A stretch of 64,000 nt of DNA, from assembly GCF_013009555.1 (NCBI RefSeq), contig NZ_CP046176.1, positions 1,209,501 through 1,273,500 of the forward strand, in the 5' to 3' direction. A program made the translations under genes and the position numbers. The notes below the pieces were generated by a model. The model had not been told where the DNA came from. It worked only from the letters and a program-made list of their open reading frames with translations, and ran no database searches. Shown here piece after piece: positions 9,492-18,876 of this stretch. Numbering within the stretch: the first letter of the stretch is position 1; every line of letters begins with the position of its first letter. This stretch comes from Phocaeicola dorei. Lineage in GTDB: Bacteria > Bacteroidota > Bacteroidia > Bacteroidales > Bacteroidaceae.

Positions 9492-10346
9492 ATGAACTTA
9501 AATTGTAATGTTTTGATGGCAATAAAGAGCGATGCGGAATCTGTAAAAGTACTCCCGTCAGACAATCAAAACATAACGAGCGAAGCGCCTAAGTTACTGC
9601 TCTGCAGTTCAATCGCTTCCGGCTCAGACCTGGGGTCAAATGAAGGAGTCACGCCATTGGCGGGAATAGGAAAGGAATACCCGGAACTCAGTTGGTATTA
9701 TCTGTATCTGTCTAATAAAGAGCTGAAACGCTATATCAGTGTATTCAGCGGTAGGAAAGCTGTCCGGTTCCGTACTCTATCGGGGAGTGTAGAGGAGGAA
9801 TTTTTCTGTTTCAAAGTGTTTTCCTATACAGCTGCCGATCATAGGAAACGTTTCGAGCAATGTGCTTATACTAAGGAGGAATATACTGCCCGCCGTGACT
9901 CAGCCCGGGTGGTGAAAGAGGCTTTTGCTACCGGTTCCACCCAAAAATTGAATACTTTGACGGACGAGAAGGAAATTGCAGGTAATGGCTGGCTGTTTGT
10001 CTGTGCTCCCTTGGATCAGTTGGAGCGTATTCTGTCTGCCATGCTTCCCCGCCAGTATCTGGTGACGGACTATAACACGCATCGTGCGGCTGTCATCCCT
10101 CAAAGCCAGATGGAGGAATTTATCTATCTGTACGAATCCATGCCTTACAATATCGAACTGATGAACCGTCCTTTGGAGGACTATCTTCAGAAGAAGCAAA
10201 AAATCCGTATTACCGGTGGCGTTTTTCGGGGGAAGGAGGGATGCATCATGCGTTTACACCGGAATACCCGGCTGGTGTTCGCTTTCGGAAATATGACGGT
10301 GGCAGTGAGCTATCTTCATGCATTTCCGTTTGAGAAGATAGACTAG
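9492..10346 (+). CDS. UpxY-type NusG paralogue (capsule locus antiterminator), long form
   Basis: A 284-residue NusG-like regulator, the first gene of the capsule locus. The NGN-like domain starts near residue 66 (ELSWYYLYLSNKELKRYISVF) and runs to about 215. A KOW domain follows at about 233-284 (KKQKIRITGGVFRGKEGCI, then a strand ending PFEKID). In Bacteroides, UpxY proteins bind the leader of their own operon and let RNA polymerase read through the whole capsule operon. This protein is longer than the usual 170-200 residues because of about 65 extra, low-complexity, serine/asparagine-rich residues at the start and inserts in the NGN part. The usual next gene, upxZ (inhibitor of other UpxY proteins), is absent. 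Its promoter appears to lie in an invertible segment (9240-9441). Confidence 0.85.
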   Translation: MNLNCNVLMAIKSDAESVKVLPSDNQNITSEAPKLLLCSSIASGSDLGSNEGVTPLAGIGKEYPELSWYYLYLSNKELKRYISVFSGRKAVRFRTLSGSVEEEFFCFKVFSYTAADHRKRFEQCAYTKEEYTARRDSARVVKEAFATGSTQKLNTLTDEKEIAGNGWLFVCAPLDQLERILSAMLPRQYLVTDYNTHRAAVIPQSQMEEFIYLYESMPYNIELMNRPLEDYLQKKQKIRITGGVFRGKEGCIMRLHRNTRLVFAFGNMTVAVSYLHAFPFEKID

Positions 10347-10444
10347 TTGTTTTTGCTGGTTTTCTATGCAGAATCATGTTCTGATATCGGAATTCTTTGC
10401 ATCTAGGGATTGATAATTAATTATATCTATTAATATATTTCATA

Positions 10445-10675
10445 ATGAAAGAAGAAATAGTAAAGATTATAGCTGATATTTTAGAAGTAGATGTTTGTGA
10501 TATTGAGATGGATACCGCAGTAGGTGACCTTCCGGAGTGGGATTCTATGCATCATCTTCAGATTATTGCGGAATTAGAGAAAGTCTATAATATAAAATTC
10601 AACGCATCAGATTTAGCAGAATTGGAGGACGTTTCTGATCTAATATCCTTGGTGGAGGAAATGAAAGAAGCTTAA
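10445..10675 (+). CDS. Acyl carrier protein
   Basis: A 76-residue acidic four-helix carrier protein. The 4'-phosphopantetheine attachment site is Ser34 in EWDSMHHLQII, followed by the usual acidic helix II/III (AELEKVYNIKF). The W-D-S-M form is closer to the dedicated carrier proteins of DltC-like and polysaccharide-tailoring systems than to fatty-acid AcpP (usually ADSLD). The next gene, eight bases on, encodes an adenylate-forming ligase, which suggests that the ligase loads an acyl or aminoacyl group onto this carrier for transfer to a sugar. The substrate cannot be read from the sequence. It sits inside the capsule operon, 98 bases after the UpxY-type gene. Confidence 0.9.
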   Translation: MKEEIVKIIADILEVDVCDIEMDTAVGDLPEWDSMHHLQIIAELEKVYNIKFNASDLAELEDVSDLISLVEEMKEA

Positions 10676-10683
10676 TTTTAGTT

Positions 10684-12144
10684 ATGATGCTTAGTATAGA
10701 ACAAAGAATATGGCAACAAGCAACCTTACATCCTGATAAGTTAGCCGTGAAGAGTGGAAAAGACACTGCGACATATAGTGAATTGGTATCACGGATTATT
10801 GCAGCAAAAGTTTTTTTTCAGTCACTTCCTGATTATACGGCAGGGAATACAGTCATACTTGCAGCAGGTAAACAAATAGAGTTTTTATATGCTTATTTTG
10901 GTGCTCATTTAGCCGGATTGATTGTAACCCCGATTGATGTAGAAACGAACCCCACCCGTTTTGAATATATCGCTGATGTTATTAAACCATTTTGTATCAT
11001 TGGGTTTGATAAACAAGAAACTTCTCTTACAAAGATATCTTTAAAGGAATTCAAGGAAATGCCGGTTGATTATTCTAAACAGTCAACTGATTTTCCTGAC
11101 AATGAAGAAGTGGCGGATATTTTATTTACTACGGGGACAACAGGTGTTCCTAAAGGAGTTCCGCTTACCTATAAGAATGAGGCTGCTGCAGCTCTAAACA
11201 TCAACGCTTACATAGGTAATACATCCGATGATATAGAATTGTTAGCTTTACCGGTAAGTCATTCATTTGGACTTGGTAGAGTCAGGTGTTGTCTGTCCAA
11301 TGGTCAGACATTACATTTGTTGGGTTCATTTGTAAATGTCAAGCGTATATACCGGACGATAGAAGAAGAGAATATCACCGGATTTACCATGGTTCCCGCA
11401 TCATGGAAATTTCTTCAAAAGATGTCTGGCGATCAATTGGGCCATTATGGCAAACAACTAAGATATATAGAAATGGGCAGTGCCTATATCTCGGAAGATG
11501 ACAAACGGCATCTGGCCCACCTTCTTCCCACCACTCGTATTACCATGCATTATGGATTGACAGAAGCGTCCAGAAGTGCTTTTATGGAGTTTCATGCCGA
11601 TAGCGACAAATTGTCAACAGTAGGTAAAGCTTCCCCGAATACTGATATACAAATATTTAATGATCAGGGACAGGTTTTGCCTTGTGGAGAAGAAGGTGAA
11701 ATTTGCATTAAGGGAGACCATGTAACCAAAGGGTATCTTAATACGAATCCTACATCATCTTTCTATTCTGAGGGTTATTTCCGTACAGGAGATAGTGGAA
11801 CGATTGATTCTGACGGATACATATCAATAAAGGCACGAATCAAAGAACTTATAAATGTAGGAGGCAAAAAGGTCGCTCCTACAGAAGTTGACGAGCAAAT
11901 ACTTAAGATAGCCGGAGTGAAAGATTGTGCTTGTGTAGGTACAAGAGATCCGGAAGGAATATTGGGTGAAGTGGTGAAAGCATTTGTAGTTAAGGGTAAT
12001 AATGAACTTACCTTTGATTTCATCACGAAGCAACTTTCAGGTAAACTTGAAGCCTATAAAATACCTGTAATCTATGAATGGATAGATTGTATACCGAAAA
12101 CCTCTAATGGTAAGATTCAACGGAATTTATTGAAGAATGATTGA
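10684..12144 (+). CDS. AMP-dependent acyl/aminoacyl ligase (ANL superfamily)
   Basis: A 486-residue adenylate-forming enzyme that activates a carboxylic acid with ATP. Motifs in order: the P-loop-like A3 TTGTTGVPKG (about 150), A5 HYGLTEASRS (about 288), the Y-F-R-T-G-D hinge region (about 365), A8 KELINVGGKKVAPTEVDE (about 385) and the A10 lysine in KTSNGKIQRNL (about 476). All key residues are present, so it should be active. Two ATGs are in frame at 10684 and 10687. It follows the carrier protein gene by eight bases and overlaps the next gene by eight, so the three are translationally coupled. The pairing is like DltA/DltC, making thioester loading of the carrier the likely job; whether the acid is an amino acid or an acyl chain is not decided. 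Confidence 0.88.
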   Translation: MMLSIEQRIWQQATLHPDKLAVKSGKDTATYSELVSRIIAAKVFFQSLPDYTAGNTVILAAGKQIEFLYAYFGAHLAGLIVTPIDVETNPTRFEYIADVIKPFCIIGFDKQETSLTKISLKEFKEMPVDYSKQSTDFPDNEEVADILFTTGTTGVPKGVPLTYKNEAAAALNINAYIGNTSDDIELLALPVSHSFGLGRVRCCLSNGQTLHLLGSFVNVKRIYRTIEEENITGFTMVPASWKFLQKMSGDQLGHYGKQLRYIEMGSAYISEDDKRHLAHLLPTTRITMHYGLTEASRSAFMEFHADSDKLSTVGKASPNTDIQIFNDQGQVLPCGEEGEICIKGDHVTKGYLNTNPTSSFYSEGYFRTGDSGTIDSDGYISIKARIKELINVGGKKVAPTEVDEQILKIAGVKDCACVGTRDPEGILGEVVKAFVVKGNNELTFDFITKQLSGKLEAYKIPVIYEWIDCIPKTSNGKIQRNLLKND

Positions 12145-13924
12145 TATAAAAGACAAAAAAGATTGTTGCGGATGCAATGCTTGCGGAGATATTTGCAATC
12201 AGGGAGCAATCAGTTTCAAGACAGATGAAGAAGGCTTTTGGTATCCTGTGGTAGATACCGTCCTGTGTACGGATTGTCATCTTTGTGAGCGCGTTTGTCC
12301 GATTCTTAATTTGGAAAAAGCAAAAAAGCACGGACAGCAATATCCCAAAGTGTATGGTGGCTTTCATAAAAATGTAACCATACGTTTTGATTCCACATCA
12401 GGAGGAGTCTTTTCGGCTTTGGCTAATCATATTTATAAGCAGAACGGCTATGTTTCCGGAGCAGTCTTTAATGATGACTGGTCTGTATCCAATTATATAT
12501 CCAATAACAAGCGGGATTTACCCCGGTTACGTTCCAGCAAATATGTTCAGAGTAATGCGGAAGGTTTGTATAGGAAAATTAAAAAACTGCTTGTAGCGGG
12601 CGAGAAGGTCTTGGCATGTGGATCTCCTTGCCAAATGGCTGCATTGCGGACCTATCTGGTAAGAGATTACGAAAATTTGATAATTGTAGATTTCCTATGC
12701 CGGGCTACAAATTCACCAAAGGCTTATCGCAAATATCTTGATTATCTGGAAGAAACGCATGGAGGAAAAATCATTTATATCAAAGCCAAGAACAAAGATC
12801 ATGGTTGGCGGTCATTAGCACGCAAAGTGGTGTTTGATAATGGGAAAGTGTATTATGGTGAAGGTCATGAAGACCATTATCGTAGAGGATATCACGGCAA
12901 TTATTTTGAACGGCCTTCATGCTATGACTGCAAGTTTAAAGGCATTCCTAGAATTTCAGACATTACAATGGGTGATTTTTGGGGAATTGATAAGATTGAC
13001 CCCTCATTAGATCATAATTTGGGGACATCCATGATACTGGCTAATACAGACAAAGGCATAAAATTCGTTGAAACTATTCGCTCGAAAATGGAGTTGAAAG
13101 AGTTCACTCTTGAAAATGTGCTTTTAGGAAACCGTGGACCTGTCATGGGAAATTGTTGTACAGAGCCTAAGAATCTTAACCGGGTTGCTATGTTTCGTGA
13201 AATGGATACACTAAGGTTTGATGAACTGGCTGCCAAGTATTTTCCGGAAGAAAAACATGGCGTTGGCAAAAAAACTCTTTTAAAGAAGTCCATTAAGTAT
13301 CTGTTGAAAAGCATGATACATCCATGCCATTTTATTAGAAATCTTTTGTGGAAACTTAACTGCCACGTGTCGGGAAAAATTAATGTGTATGCTCATTGTG
13401 CCATTGATTTGCATAAAGGTGCAAAAATAAAAATCAATAACGGTATATTAAATATAGGAGTAAAAAAGAATAGAAAGTCCAAGGCCGAGACACGGTTATT
13501 CATGGATACCAATGCAAGATTGAATATCAAAGGTTCTCGTAGTTTTATGTATAATTCCGATATTCAGGTTTTTAAAGACGCTGAATTGTCCTTTGGTTCC
13601 GGTAATTGCAATAGTGGTTTACAGATAGTGTGTGCTGAAAAAATATCCATTGGTAAGGAAACTTATATAGGAAGGGATGTCTGGATTCGTGATAATAATG
13701 GTGGCCATACTATTGTGCAGGCAGGGTACACAAACTCCGCTCCTGTAATTATTGGTGATTTTTGTTGGATAGGTTCCAATGTTGTTATAATGAAAGGCGT
13801 GACTATTGGCGAAGGCTCAGTTATAGCTGCCAATAGTGTGGTTACGTCTAACATTCCTCCGCATAGCTTGGCTTCAGGAAACCCGGCGCAGGTTATATCA
13901 GAAAATATTACTTGGGTACATTGA
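12137..13924 (+). CDS. Ferredoxin / FrhB-like oxidoreductase fused to a hexapeptide acyltransferase
   Basis: A 595-residue two-part protein. Residues 10-20 and about 44-54 hold two [4Fe-4S] binding clusters (CCGCNACGDIC; CTDCHLCERVCPI). Residues about 85-350 match the coenzyme F420 hydrogenase beta-subunit-like (FrhB) domains often seen in capsule loci next to pyruvyltransferases; a conserved Cys-rich segment CYDCKFKGIPRISDITMGDF lies near 260. From about 410 to the end is a left-handed beta-helix of hexapeptide repeats (for example IGDFCWIGSNVVIMKGVTIG) of the NeuD/WcaF acetyltransferase type. FrhB-like and acyltransferase parts are usually separate proteins. Probable role: reductive modification of a sugar or lipid-linked sugar, coupled to O-acylation. 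F420 itself is unlikely to be the cofactor here. Confidence 0.85.
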   Translation: MIDIKDKKDCCGCNACGDICNQGAISFKTDEEGFWYPVVDTVLCTDCHLCERVCPILNLEKAKKHGQQYPKVYGGFHKNVTIRFDSTSGGVFSALANHIYKQNGYVSGAVFNDDWSVSNYISNNKRDLPRLRSSKYVQSNAEGLYRKIKKLLVAGEKVLACGSPCQMAALRTYLVRDYENLIIVDFLCRATNSPKAYRKYLDYLEETHGGKIIYIKAKNKDHGWRSLARKVVFDNGKVYYGEGHEDHYRRGYHGNYFERPSCYDCKFKGIPRISDITMGDFWGIDKIDPSLDHNLGTSMILANTDKGIKFVETIRSKMELKEFTLENVLLGNRGPVMGNCCTEPKNLNRVAMFREMDTLRFDELAAKYFPEEKHGVGKKTLLKKSIKYLLKSMIHPCHFIRNLLWKLNCHVSGKINVYAHCAIDLHKGAKIKINNGILNIGVKKNRKSKAETRLFMDTNARLNIKGSRSFMYNSDIQVFKDAELSFGSGNCNSGLQIVCAEKISIGKETYIGRDVWIRDNNGGHTIVQAGYTNSAPVIIGDFCWIGSNVVIMKGVTIGEGSVIAANSVVTSNIPPHSLASGNPAQVISENITWVH

Positions 13925-13925
13925 T

Positions 13926-15041
13926 ATGAAGAAAATTATAAAAGCCATATTACGGTTAATAAGACGTTATATAAAAGATTATTTGTGTAATAAACGTATA
14001 TACAGCGAACAGATGAGGGAAGAATTCTATAATATGGTGAATGTACCCGTATCCATGCAAGGCGAATTATCTCTTTCAGAGAAACGTGCTGTGGAAGTTT
14101 TATGGGGTGGTATTAATCCAAGACTTTCATTTGCAGAATATGGAGTATTCAAGGAACTTTGCGGCTTTGACCCTCGCTATATGAGTCATCAGACTTATTT
14201 GCCTTTAGTAGCACGTACACTGAATAATTATCGTTATACAAAATTGTTTGAACATAAAAGTCTTTTAGGATATTTAGTGAATGGCAGTCTTAAGTTTCCT
14301 CGTTGTATAATTCGTTGTGTTGATCAAGAATATTATAATGAACAGATGAATCAACTTATGTTTAAGGACGTTGTTAGTCTTTGTATCCGTGAAAATGTCT
14401 TGATCGTTAAAGATTCAGTTGATTCTGCAGGAGGAAAAAGTGTTGAGAAGTTGGATTTGTCTAATCTTTCAGAAAAGGATAAGAAAGCACAAGTTGTTCG
14501 TGTCTTGAATGAACGGAATCGAGACTTTGTTATACAAGAATGTGTGCGGCAGCATCATTCAACAGCTATATTTAATGAAAGCAGTATAAATACTTTTCGG
14601 ATAACATCACTTTATCTCAATGGCGTGTTTTCCATTTTATCTATCGTTTTTCGTTTTGGAAAAAGTGGTATGAATGTTGATAATTGGGGAAGTGGCGGAA
14701 TTATGATAGGGGTTTATTCAGATGGAACTTTTCAGAGTTTTGGTTATGACATTCAATTAAATAAGTATTATGAGTATAATGGTATTGTTTTTAAAAATAG
14801 AGTCATAGAACAGATACCTTCATTGTTAAAGCAGATTGAATGTATACATACATCTTGTTTCTCACTTTGCAAATTTATAGGTTGGGATGTATGTTTTAAT
14901 GAAAAGAATGAGCCTGTCATCATAGAATTGAATAGTTCGCAACCAGGTGTATTTGGTGAACAGATCTGTACAGGACCTATATTTGGCGTACGTACACAGG
15001 AGGTGATTGACTATTGTAAAAAGAAAGGATTTGAGTATTAA
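13926..15041 (+). CDS. ATP-grasp enzyme of the sugar-transfer-associated (TupA-like) type
   Basis: A 371-residue ATP-grasp ligase. The frame is open upstream to 13836, but the ATG at 13926, one base after the stop of the preceding gene, gives a natural basic start (MKKIIKAILRLIRRY). Motifs: the nucleotide-binding loop IVKDSVDSAGGKSVEKL (about 160), VIQECVRQH (about 200), the glycine-rich GSGGIMIGV (about 255) and the metal site CFNEKNEPVIIELN (about 325). ATP-grasp enzymes of this family lie in polysaccharide loci and are thought to join an amino acid or similar carboxylate to a sugar or phosphoglycan. It lies four bases before the flippase gene in the capsule operon. Acceptor and donor are unknown. 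Confidence 0.82.
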   Translation: MKKIIKAILRLIRRYIKDYLCNKRIYSEQMREEFYNMVNVPVSMQGELSLSEKRAVEVLWGGINPRLSFAEYGVFKELCGFDPRYMSHQTYLPLVARTLNNYRYTKLFEHKSLLGYLVNGSLKFPRCIIRCVDQEYYNEQMNQLMFKDVVSLCIRENVLIVKDSVDSAGGKSVEKLDLSNLSEKDKKAQVVRVLNERNRDFVIQECVRQHHSTAIFNESSINTFRITSLYLNGVFSILSIVFRFGKSGMNVDNWGSGGIMIGVYSDGTFQSFGYDIQLNKYYEYNGIVFKNRVIEQIPSLLKQIECIHTSCFSLCKFIGWDVCFNEKNEPVIIELNSSQPGVFGEQICTGPIFGVRTQEVIDYCKKKGFEY

Positions 15042-15044
15042 GTT

Positions 15045-16580
15045 ATGGCAGAGGAAGGATCAAATAAAACGATAGTTAAGAATACGATATTTCTTTATAT
15101 TCGTTCCTTTTTTATGATGGCAACTAATCTATATGCCTCAAGAATTATTCTTCAGACATTAGGAGTCAATGACTATGGACTTTATGGCGCAATTGGAAGC
15201 ATTGTGGTTATGTTCACATTTATAAATGGAACATTGTCTACGGGTACGAGCCGTTTTTTGACTTATGAATTAGGTTTTGGTAATAAAGAAAAATTAAAGA
15301 AAACGTTCAGTGCGTCGTTTGCAATGCATTTGGCATTGGCTTTTATTTTGTTAGTATTAATGGAAACTGTTGGCTTATGGTTTGTGAATAATGAGATGAA
15401 TATACCTGAGGGCCGAGAGATAGCTGCAAATATTGTGTATCAGTTTTCTATACTGACATGTATGTTCAGTTTGACACAAGTGCCATATAGTGCAAGTGTC
15501 ATCTCTCACGAGCGTATGAATATTTATGCTTATGTGGGTGTTGCTGAGGCTGTTTTTAAATTAATATTAGTGTTTTTCTTATTGTATATACCAACAACAG
15601 ACAATTTGATTGCGTATGCAGCAATTTTGGCTGCATGGAATATCGGGTTGCAAATATTTTATCGTTTTTACTGTTATAAGTGTTTTCCAGAAAGTCATTT
15701 ATCCTTGTGTAAGGATAAAAGTATTTATAAAAATATGCTTTCTTATTCTTTATGGGATTTCATTGGATCATTTTGTGCAAATGGGAATAATCAGGGATTG
15801 AATATACTTATAAACCTATTTTTTGGAGTAGCAGTCAATGCTGCAAGAATGATTGCTTACCAAGTTGATAATGCTATACTAACATTTTCAACCAATTTTA
15901 TGACCTCTATTCAACCTCAAATAGTTAAGTCTTATGCGGCACATAATAAAAAAAGATTTTTTCAGTTGATATATGAAGGTGGAAGGTATAGCTTTTTTCT
16001 GATGTCATTGGTAGCTGTTCCTATATTATTAGAAACAGATTTTATTTTAAGTATTTGGCTGAAAGAAGTGCCCGTATGGACATCATTGTTTTTGCGATGT
16101 ATTGTTTCTATTGCTTTATTCAGAACTTTCGCCAGACCCATGATACAAGGTGTTCATGCAACTGGTGATGTAAAGTTTTTAAATCTTTCAAGTGGCTTGT
16201 TTAATGCGCTTACTTATTTGCCTTTGATTTATATTCTTTATTGGTCGGGATTACCTGTGTGGTCATGTTTTTATATACATACAGCCAGTGCTATAATAAG
16301 TTCATATTTAGAAGCTTATTCATTATATAAAATTGAGAAGTATAGCATGTGGAATTATTTTTTTGATGTTTATTTACGTTCTATTGCAATATTGCTTTTA
16401 GCATCATTGCCATCAGTGATAATTGTTCTTTTATTAGATGCAGGTTGGGAACGATTAATATTTACAACATCGATAAGTACTATTTGTATTTTTGTATGTG
16501 TATATACTATGGGGTTAAATAGAGATGTAAGGAGGAAGATTTTAATAGAAGTAACTAATAAAATAAGAAGCCTATTATGA
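15045..16580 (+). CDS. Wzx-type oligosaccharide flippase
   Basis: A 511-residue polytopic inner-membrane protein with about 12-14 hydrophobic segments and the N-terminal pattern of the Polysacc_synt/MATE-like flippases (NTIFLYIRSFFMMATNLYASRIILQTLG). It moves undecaprenyl-linked repeat units from the cytoplasm to the periplasmic side of the inner membrane. It is the only flippase in the capsule locus, while the only polymerase candidate is in the second half, beyond the inserted cassette. It starts four bases after the ATP-grasp gene and is followed by 174 AT-rich bases without a clear promoter or terminator. Confidence 0.92.
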   Translation: MAEEGSNKTIVKNTIFLYIRSFFMMATNLYASRIILQTLGVNDYGLYGAIGSIVVMFTFINGTLSTGTSRFLTYELGFGNKEKLKKTFSASFAMHLALAFILLVLMETVGLWFVNNEMNIPEGREIAANIVYQFSILTCMFSLTQVPYSASVISHERMNIYAYVGVAEAVFKLILVFFLLYIPTTDNLIAYAAILAAWNIGLQIFYRFYCYKCFPESHLSLCKDKSIYKNMLSYSLWDFIGSFCANGNNQGLNILINLFFGVAVNAARMIAYQVDNAILTFSTNFMTSIQPQIVKSYAAHNKKRFFQLIYEGGRYSFFLMSLVAVPILLETDFILSIWLKEVPVWTSLFLRCIVSIALFRTFARPMIQGVHATGDVKFLNLSSGLFNALTYLPLIYILYWSGLPVWSCFYIHTASAIISSYLEAYSLYKIEKYSMWNYFFDVYLRSIAILLLASLPSVIIVLLLDAGWERLIFTTSISTICIFVCVYTMGLNRDVRRKILIEVTNKIRSLL

Positions 16581-16754
16581 TCATTGAAAACATTGATTTT
16601 ATTTGTGTAATATAAAATTTGCAGAATTAAATTATGGGAAAGTGAGAAAAACGGAACTGTAATAATTTGAATGAATATGAATTGTATTTATTAGTGTGTG
16701 AATTAAGTGGCAAATATTTGTTAGTTAGAATTATAAACAATCAGTATATATATT

Positions 16755-18026
16755 ATGATTTACATTTCAAAACCTTATATAGAAGAACGTGGAAATGAGA
16801 TATTTCTTGTTTCAATAGTAAAAGATGAGTCAAGAAATCTGCAAACTGAATTATGGTATTCTGTTGAAAAACAATACGGTCAGTATCTTTGTGACGATTA
16901 TGCTGATAGTTTTCTTCTTGTTGTCTTGGCTGTTGCAATGCATTCCAAGCAAGATATAAAGATTGACGCACCTGTTTCTTCAAGGCTTCTTTTCAATGTG
17001 CATAATACTCTTCAACCTATATGGCAAAAGGTGCTTCCTGAAAGTAAGATTATAAAAGTCTTAGCAGAAACTAGAGATGATATTATTTATAATGGAAAAG
17101 GTGTAGGGTGTGGCTGTTCATTAGGTGTTGATTCTATGTCTTCTTTATATAAACATATGGAATCTGATGTTGTAAAAGGATATGGTGTAACGCATCTTAC
17201 TATTTTTAACTCAGGTCAGTTTGGAGATTATGATTTAGAGGGGGCTGAAAAGGATTTCAGGAGCAAGGTTGCCGCATTAAGGTCCTTTTCCGAAGAAACT
17301 GGTCTTCCTGTTATTGGAATAAATTCAAATCTTAATGCATTCTATAAATATTGTGGAGTATCATTGTTACAAAGTTTTGTACAAAGAACAGCGAGTTGTG
17401 CCATGGCTCTCCAGAAATTATTTGGAAAATATATTTATGCATCTTCATACTCTGTTGAACAATCTGAAATAAGTACCATAGATGAATCTCATATAGAATG
17501 TGCTTTTGTACCTTTACTGAGCACAAATAATTTTGAAATGATACTTTCCAATCCAGGAATGACACGTGTACAAAAGACTGAATACATTAGTCGTAATCCT
17601 TTAACCCATAAATATCTTGAAGTTTGTTGGGCAGATCAGACAGCAAAGGAAATTTGGCATAATACAGCTTTTCTTGAAAATAAAACAAAAATCAATTGTG
17701 GGTGGTGTGATAAATGTCTCCGTACCTTGTTGACTCTTGATATAGTATTGGGAAGCGTTGCGGCTTACGGTAATATATTTGAATTGTCTCAATATTATTC
17801 AAGAAAAAGAGAATATATTGTTAAAGTATTCCGTGAAAGGAAACACAATTATTTCTATCAGGAAATGGTTGAATTAATGTTTGCCCGTCAATATTCTGTG
17901 CCTTATAAAGCGATATATTATTATAAGAAGAGTGTATACCAAGATAAAATTATTATGATTTTGCAAAAAGTGCTTGGTTTACCTCAACGTGCATTAAATA
18001 AGATTCTAAGAATATTTAAGAAGTAG
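16755..18026 (+). CDS. PP-loop ATPase family protein with a CxxCxxC-type metal site
   Basis: A 423-residue protein of the PP-loop (N-type ATP pyrophosphatase) class. The ATP site GCGCSLGVDSMSSLY lies near residues 115-130; the family form is SGGxDS, here with Leu in place of the second residue. A likely zinc site, CGWCDKCLRTLLTLDI, lies near 313-328, as in QueC-like and some asparagine-synthase-like enzymes. The C-terminal 80 residues are basic and tyrosine-rich. Such enzymes adenylate a carboxylate or carbonyl and form an amide, nitrile or thio bond. In the capsule operon it may amidate or otherwise modify a sugar acid or amino-acid side group, but this is an inference. It is three bases ahead of the aldo/keto reductase gene, suggesting joint action. 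Confidence 0.72.
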   Translation: MIYISKPYIEERGNEIFLVSIVKDESRNLQTELWYSVEKQYGQYLCDDYADSFLLVVLAVAMHSKQDIKIDAPVSSRLLFNVHNTLQPIWQKVLPESKIIKVLAETRDDIIYNGKGVGCGCSLGVDSMSSLYKHMESDVVKGYGVTHLTIFNSGQFGDYDLEGAEKDFRSKVAALRSFSEETGLPVIGINSNLNAFYKYCGVSLLQSFVQRTASCAMALQKLFGKYIYASSYSVEQSEISTIDESHIECAFVPLLSTNNFEMILSNPGMTRVQKTEYISRNPLTHKYLEVCWADQTAKEIWHNTAFLENKTKINCGWCDKCLRTLLTLDIVLGSVAAYGNIFELSQYYSRKREYIVKVFRERKHNYFYQEMVELMFARQYSVPYKAIYYYKKSVYQDKIIMILQKVLGLPQRALNKILRIFKK

Positions 18027-18028
18027 GA

Positions 18029-18865
18029 ATGTGTGCAATAAAATTCTATAATGGCATAGAGATTCCCCCCATCATTATGTCTACTAACTGGATGGACTAT
18101 TCTACGATGAAAGAGGTGGTTTCAGCCGGGTTAAAAACTGGTTTTCGAGCATTCGATACGGCTCGTGACTATGGAAATGAGCATATCGTAGGAAAAGTGC
18201 TCAAAGAATGCCTTGCAGAACAAGGTTTAAAACGTGAAGATATTTTCATAACAACAAAAATAGGTAACGGGCAGCAACGTTTAGGGAACATCGCAGAGCA
18301 GATAAACGTGTCACTCAAGAATCTTCAAACAGATTATGTGGATTGTTGGCTTATGCATTGGCCTTATCCGAATTATTATATTGATACTTATCACAAAATG
18401 GAGAAAGTCTATCAAAGTGGTAAAGTGCGTGCTATTGGTATGGCAAATTATCATGTGCGTCATTTTAAGAAACTTTGGGAGGCAGGTTTTGACATTGCGC
18501 CTCATTGTGTTCAGTTTGAACATCATCCGATGCGTACAGCTGATGATATTATTGCATTTTGTCGTGCGCACGATATAGTCATTCAGGCATATTCACCACT
18601 TTGTCGTATGATTGATCCTATTAAAAATTCACCAATACTCAAAGCTATAGCTGACCGTACAGGTAAAAGTGTTGGTCAGGTTATTCTTCGTTGGCATTAT
18701 CAGCATCAGTCTGTTCCTTGCTTTAAATCCATAAATATTAAACGCTTGGAGGAAAATTTTGACATTTGGGATTTTGAACTTACTGGAGGGGATATGGCAG
18801 CTATTAATTCGATGAATTGTGATTATAAATATCATATTGAATCGGCTAGTTGTCCTGGTTTCTGA
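18029..18865 (+). CDS. Aldo/keto reductase
   Basis: A 278-residue NAD(P)H-dependent oxidoreductase of the AKR fold. The catalytic tetrad is intact: Asp in FDTARDYGNE (about 43) with Tyr five residues on (about 48), Lys in TTKIGN (about 76) and His in LMHWPYP (about 109). The C-terminal cofactor segment (VPCFKSINIKRLEENF) is typical. It starts three bases after the PP-loop gene and 11 bases before the SGNH-like gene. Within a capsule locus the substrate is probably a keto sugar or an aldehyde made from the carrier-bound group, but the sequence does not say which. Confidence 0.9.
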   Translation: MCAIKFYNGIEIPPIIMSTNWMDYSTMKEVVSAGLKTGFRAFDTARDYGNEHIVGKVLKECLAEQGLKREDIFITTKIGNGQQRLGNIAEQINVSLKNLQTDYVDCWLMHWPYPNYYIDTYHKMEKVYQSGKVRAIGMANYHVRHFKKLWEAGFDIAPHCVQFEHHPMRTADDIIAFCRAHDIVIQAYSPLCRMIDPIKNSPILKAIADRTGKSVGQVILRWHYQHQSVPCFKSINIKRLEENFDIWDFELTGGDMAAINSMNCDYKYHIESASCPGF

Positions 18866-18876
18866 AACATTAGATT

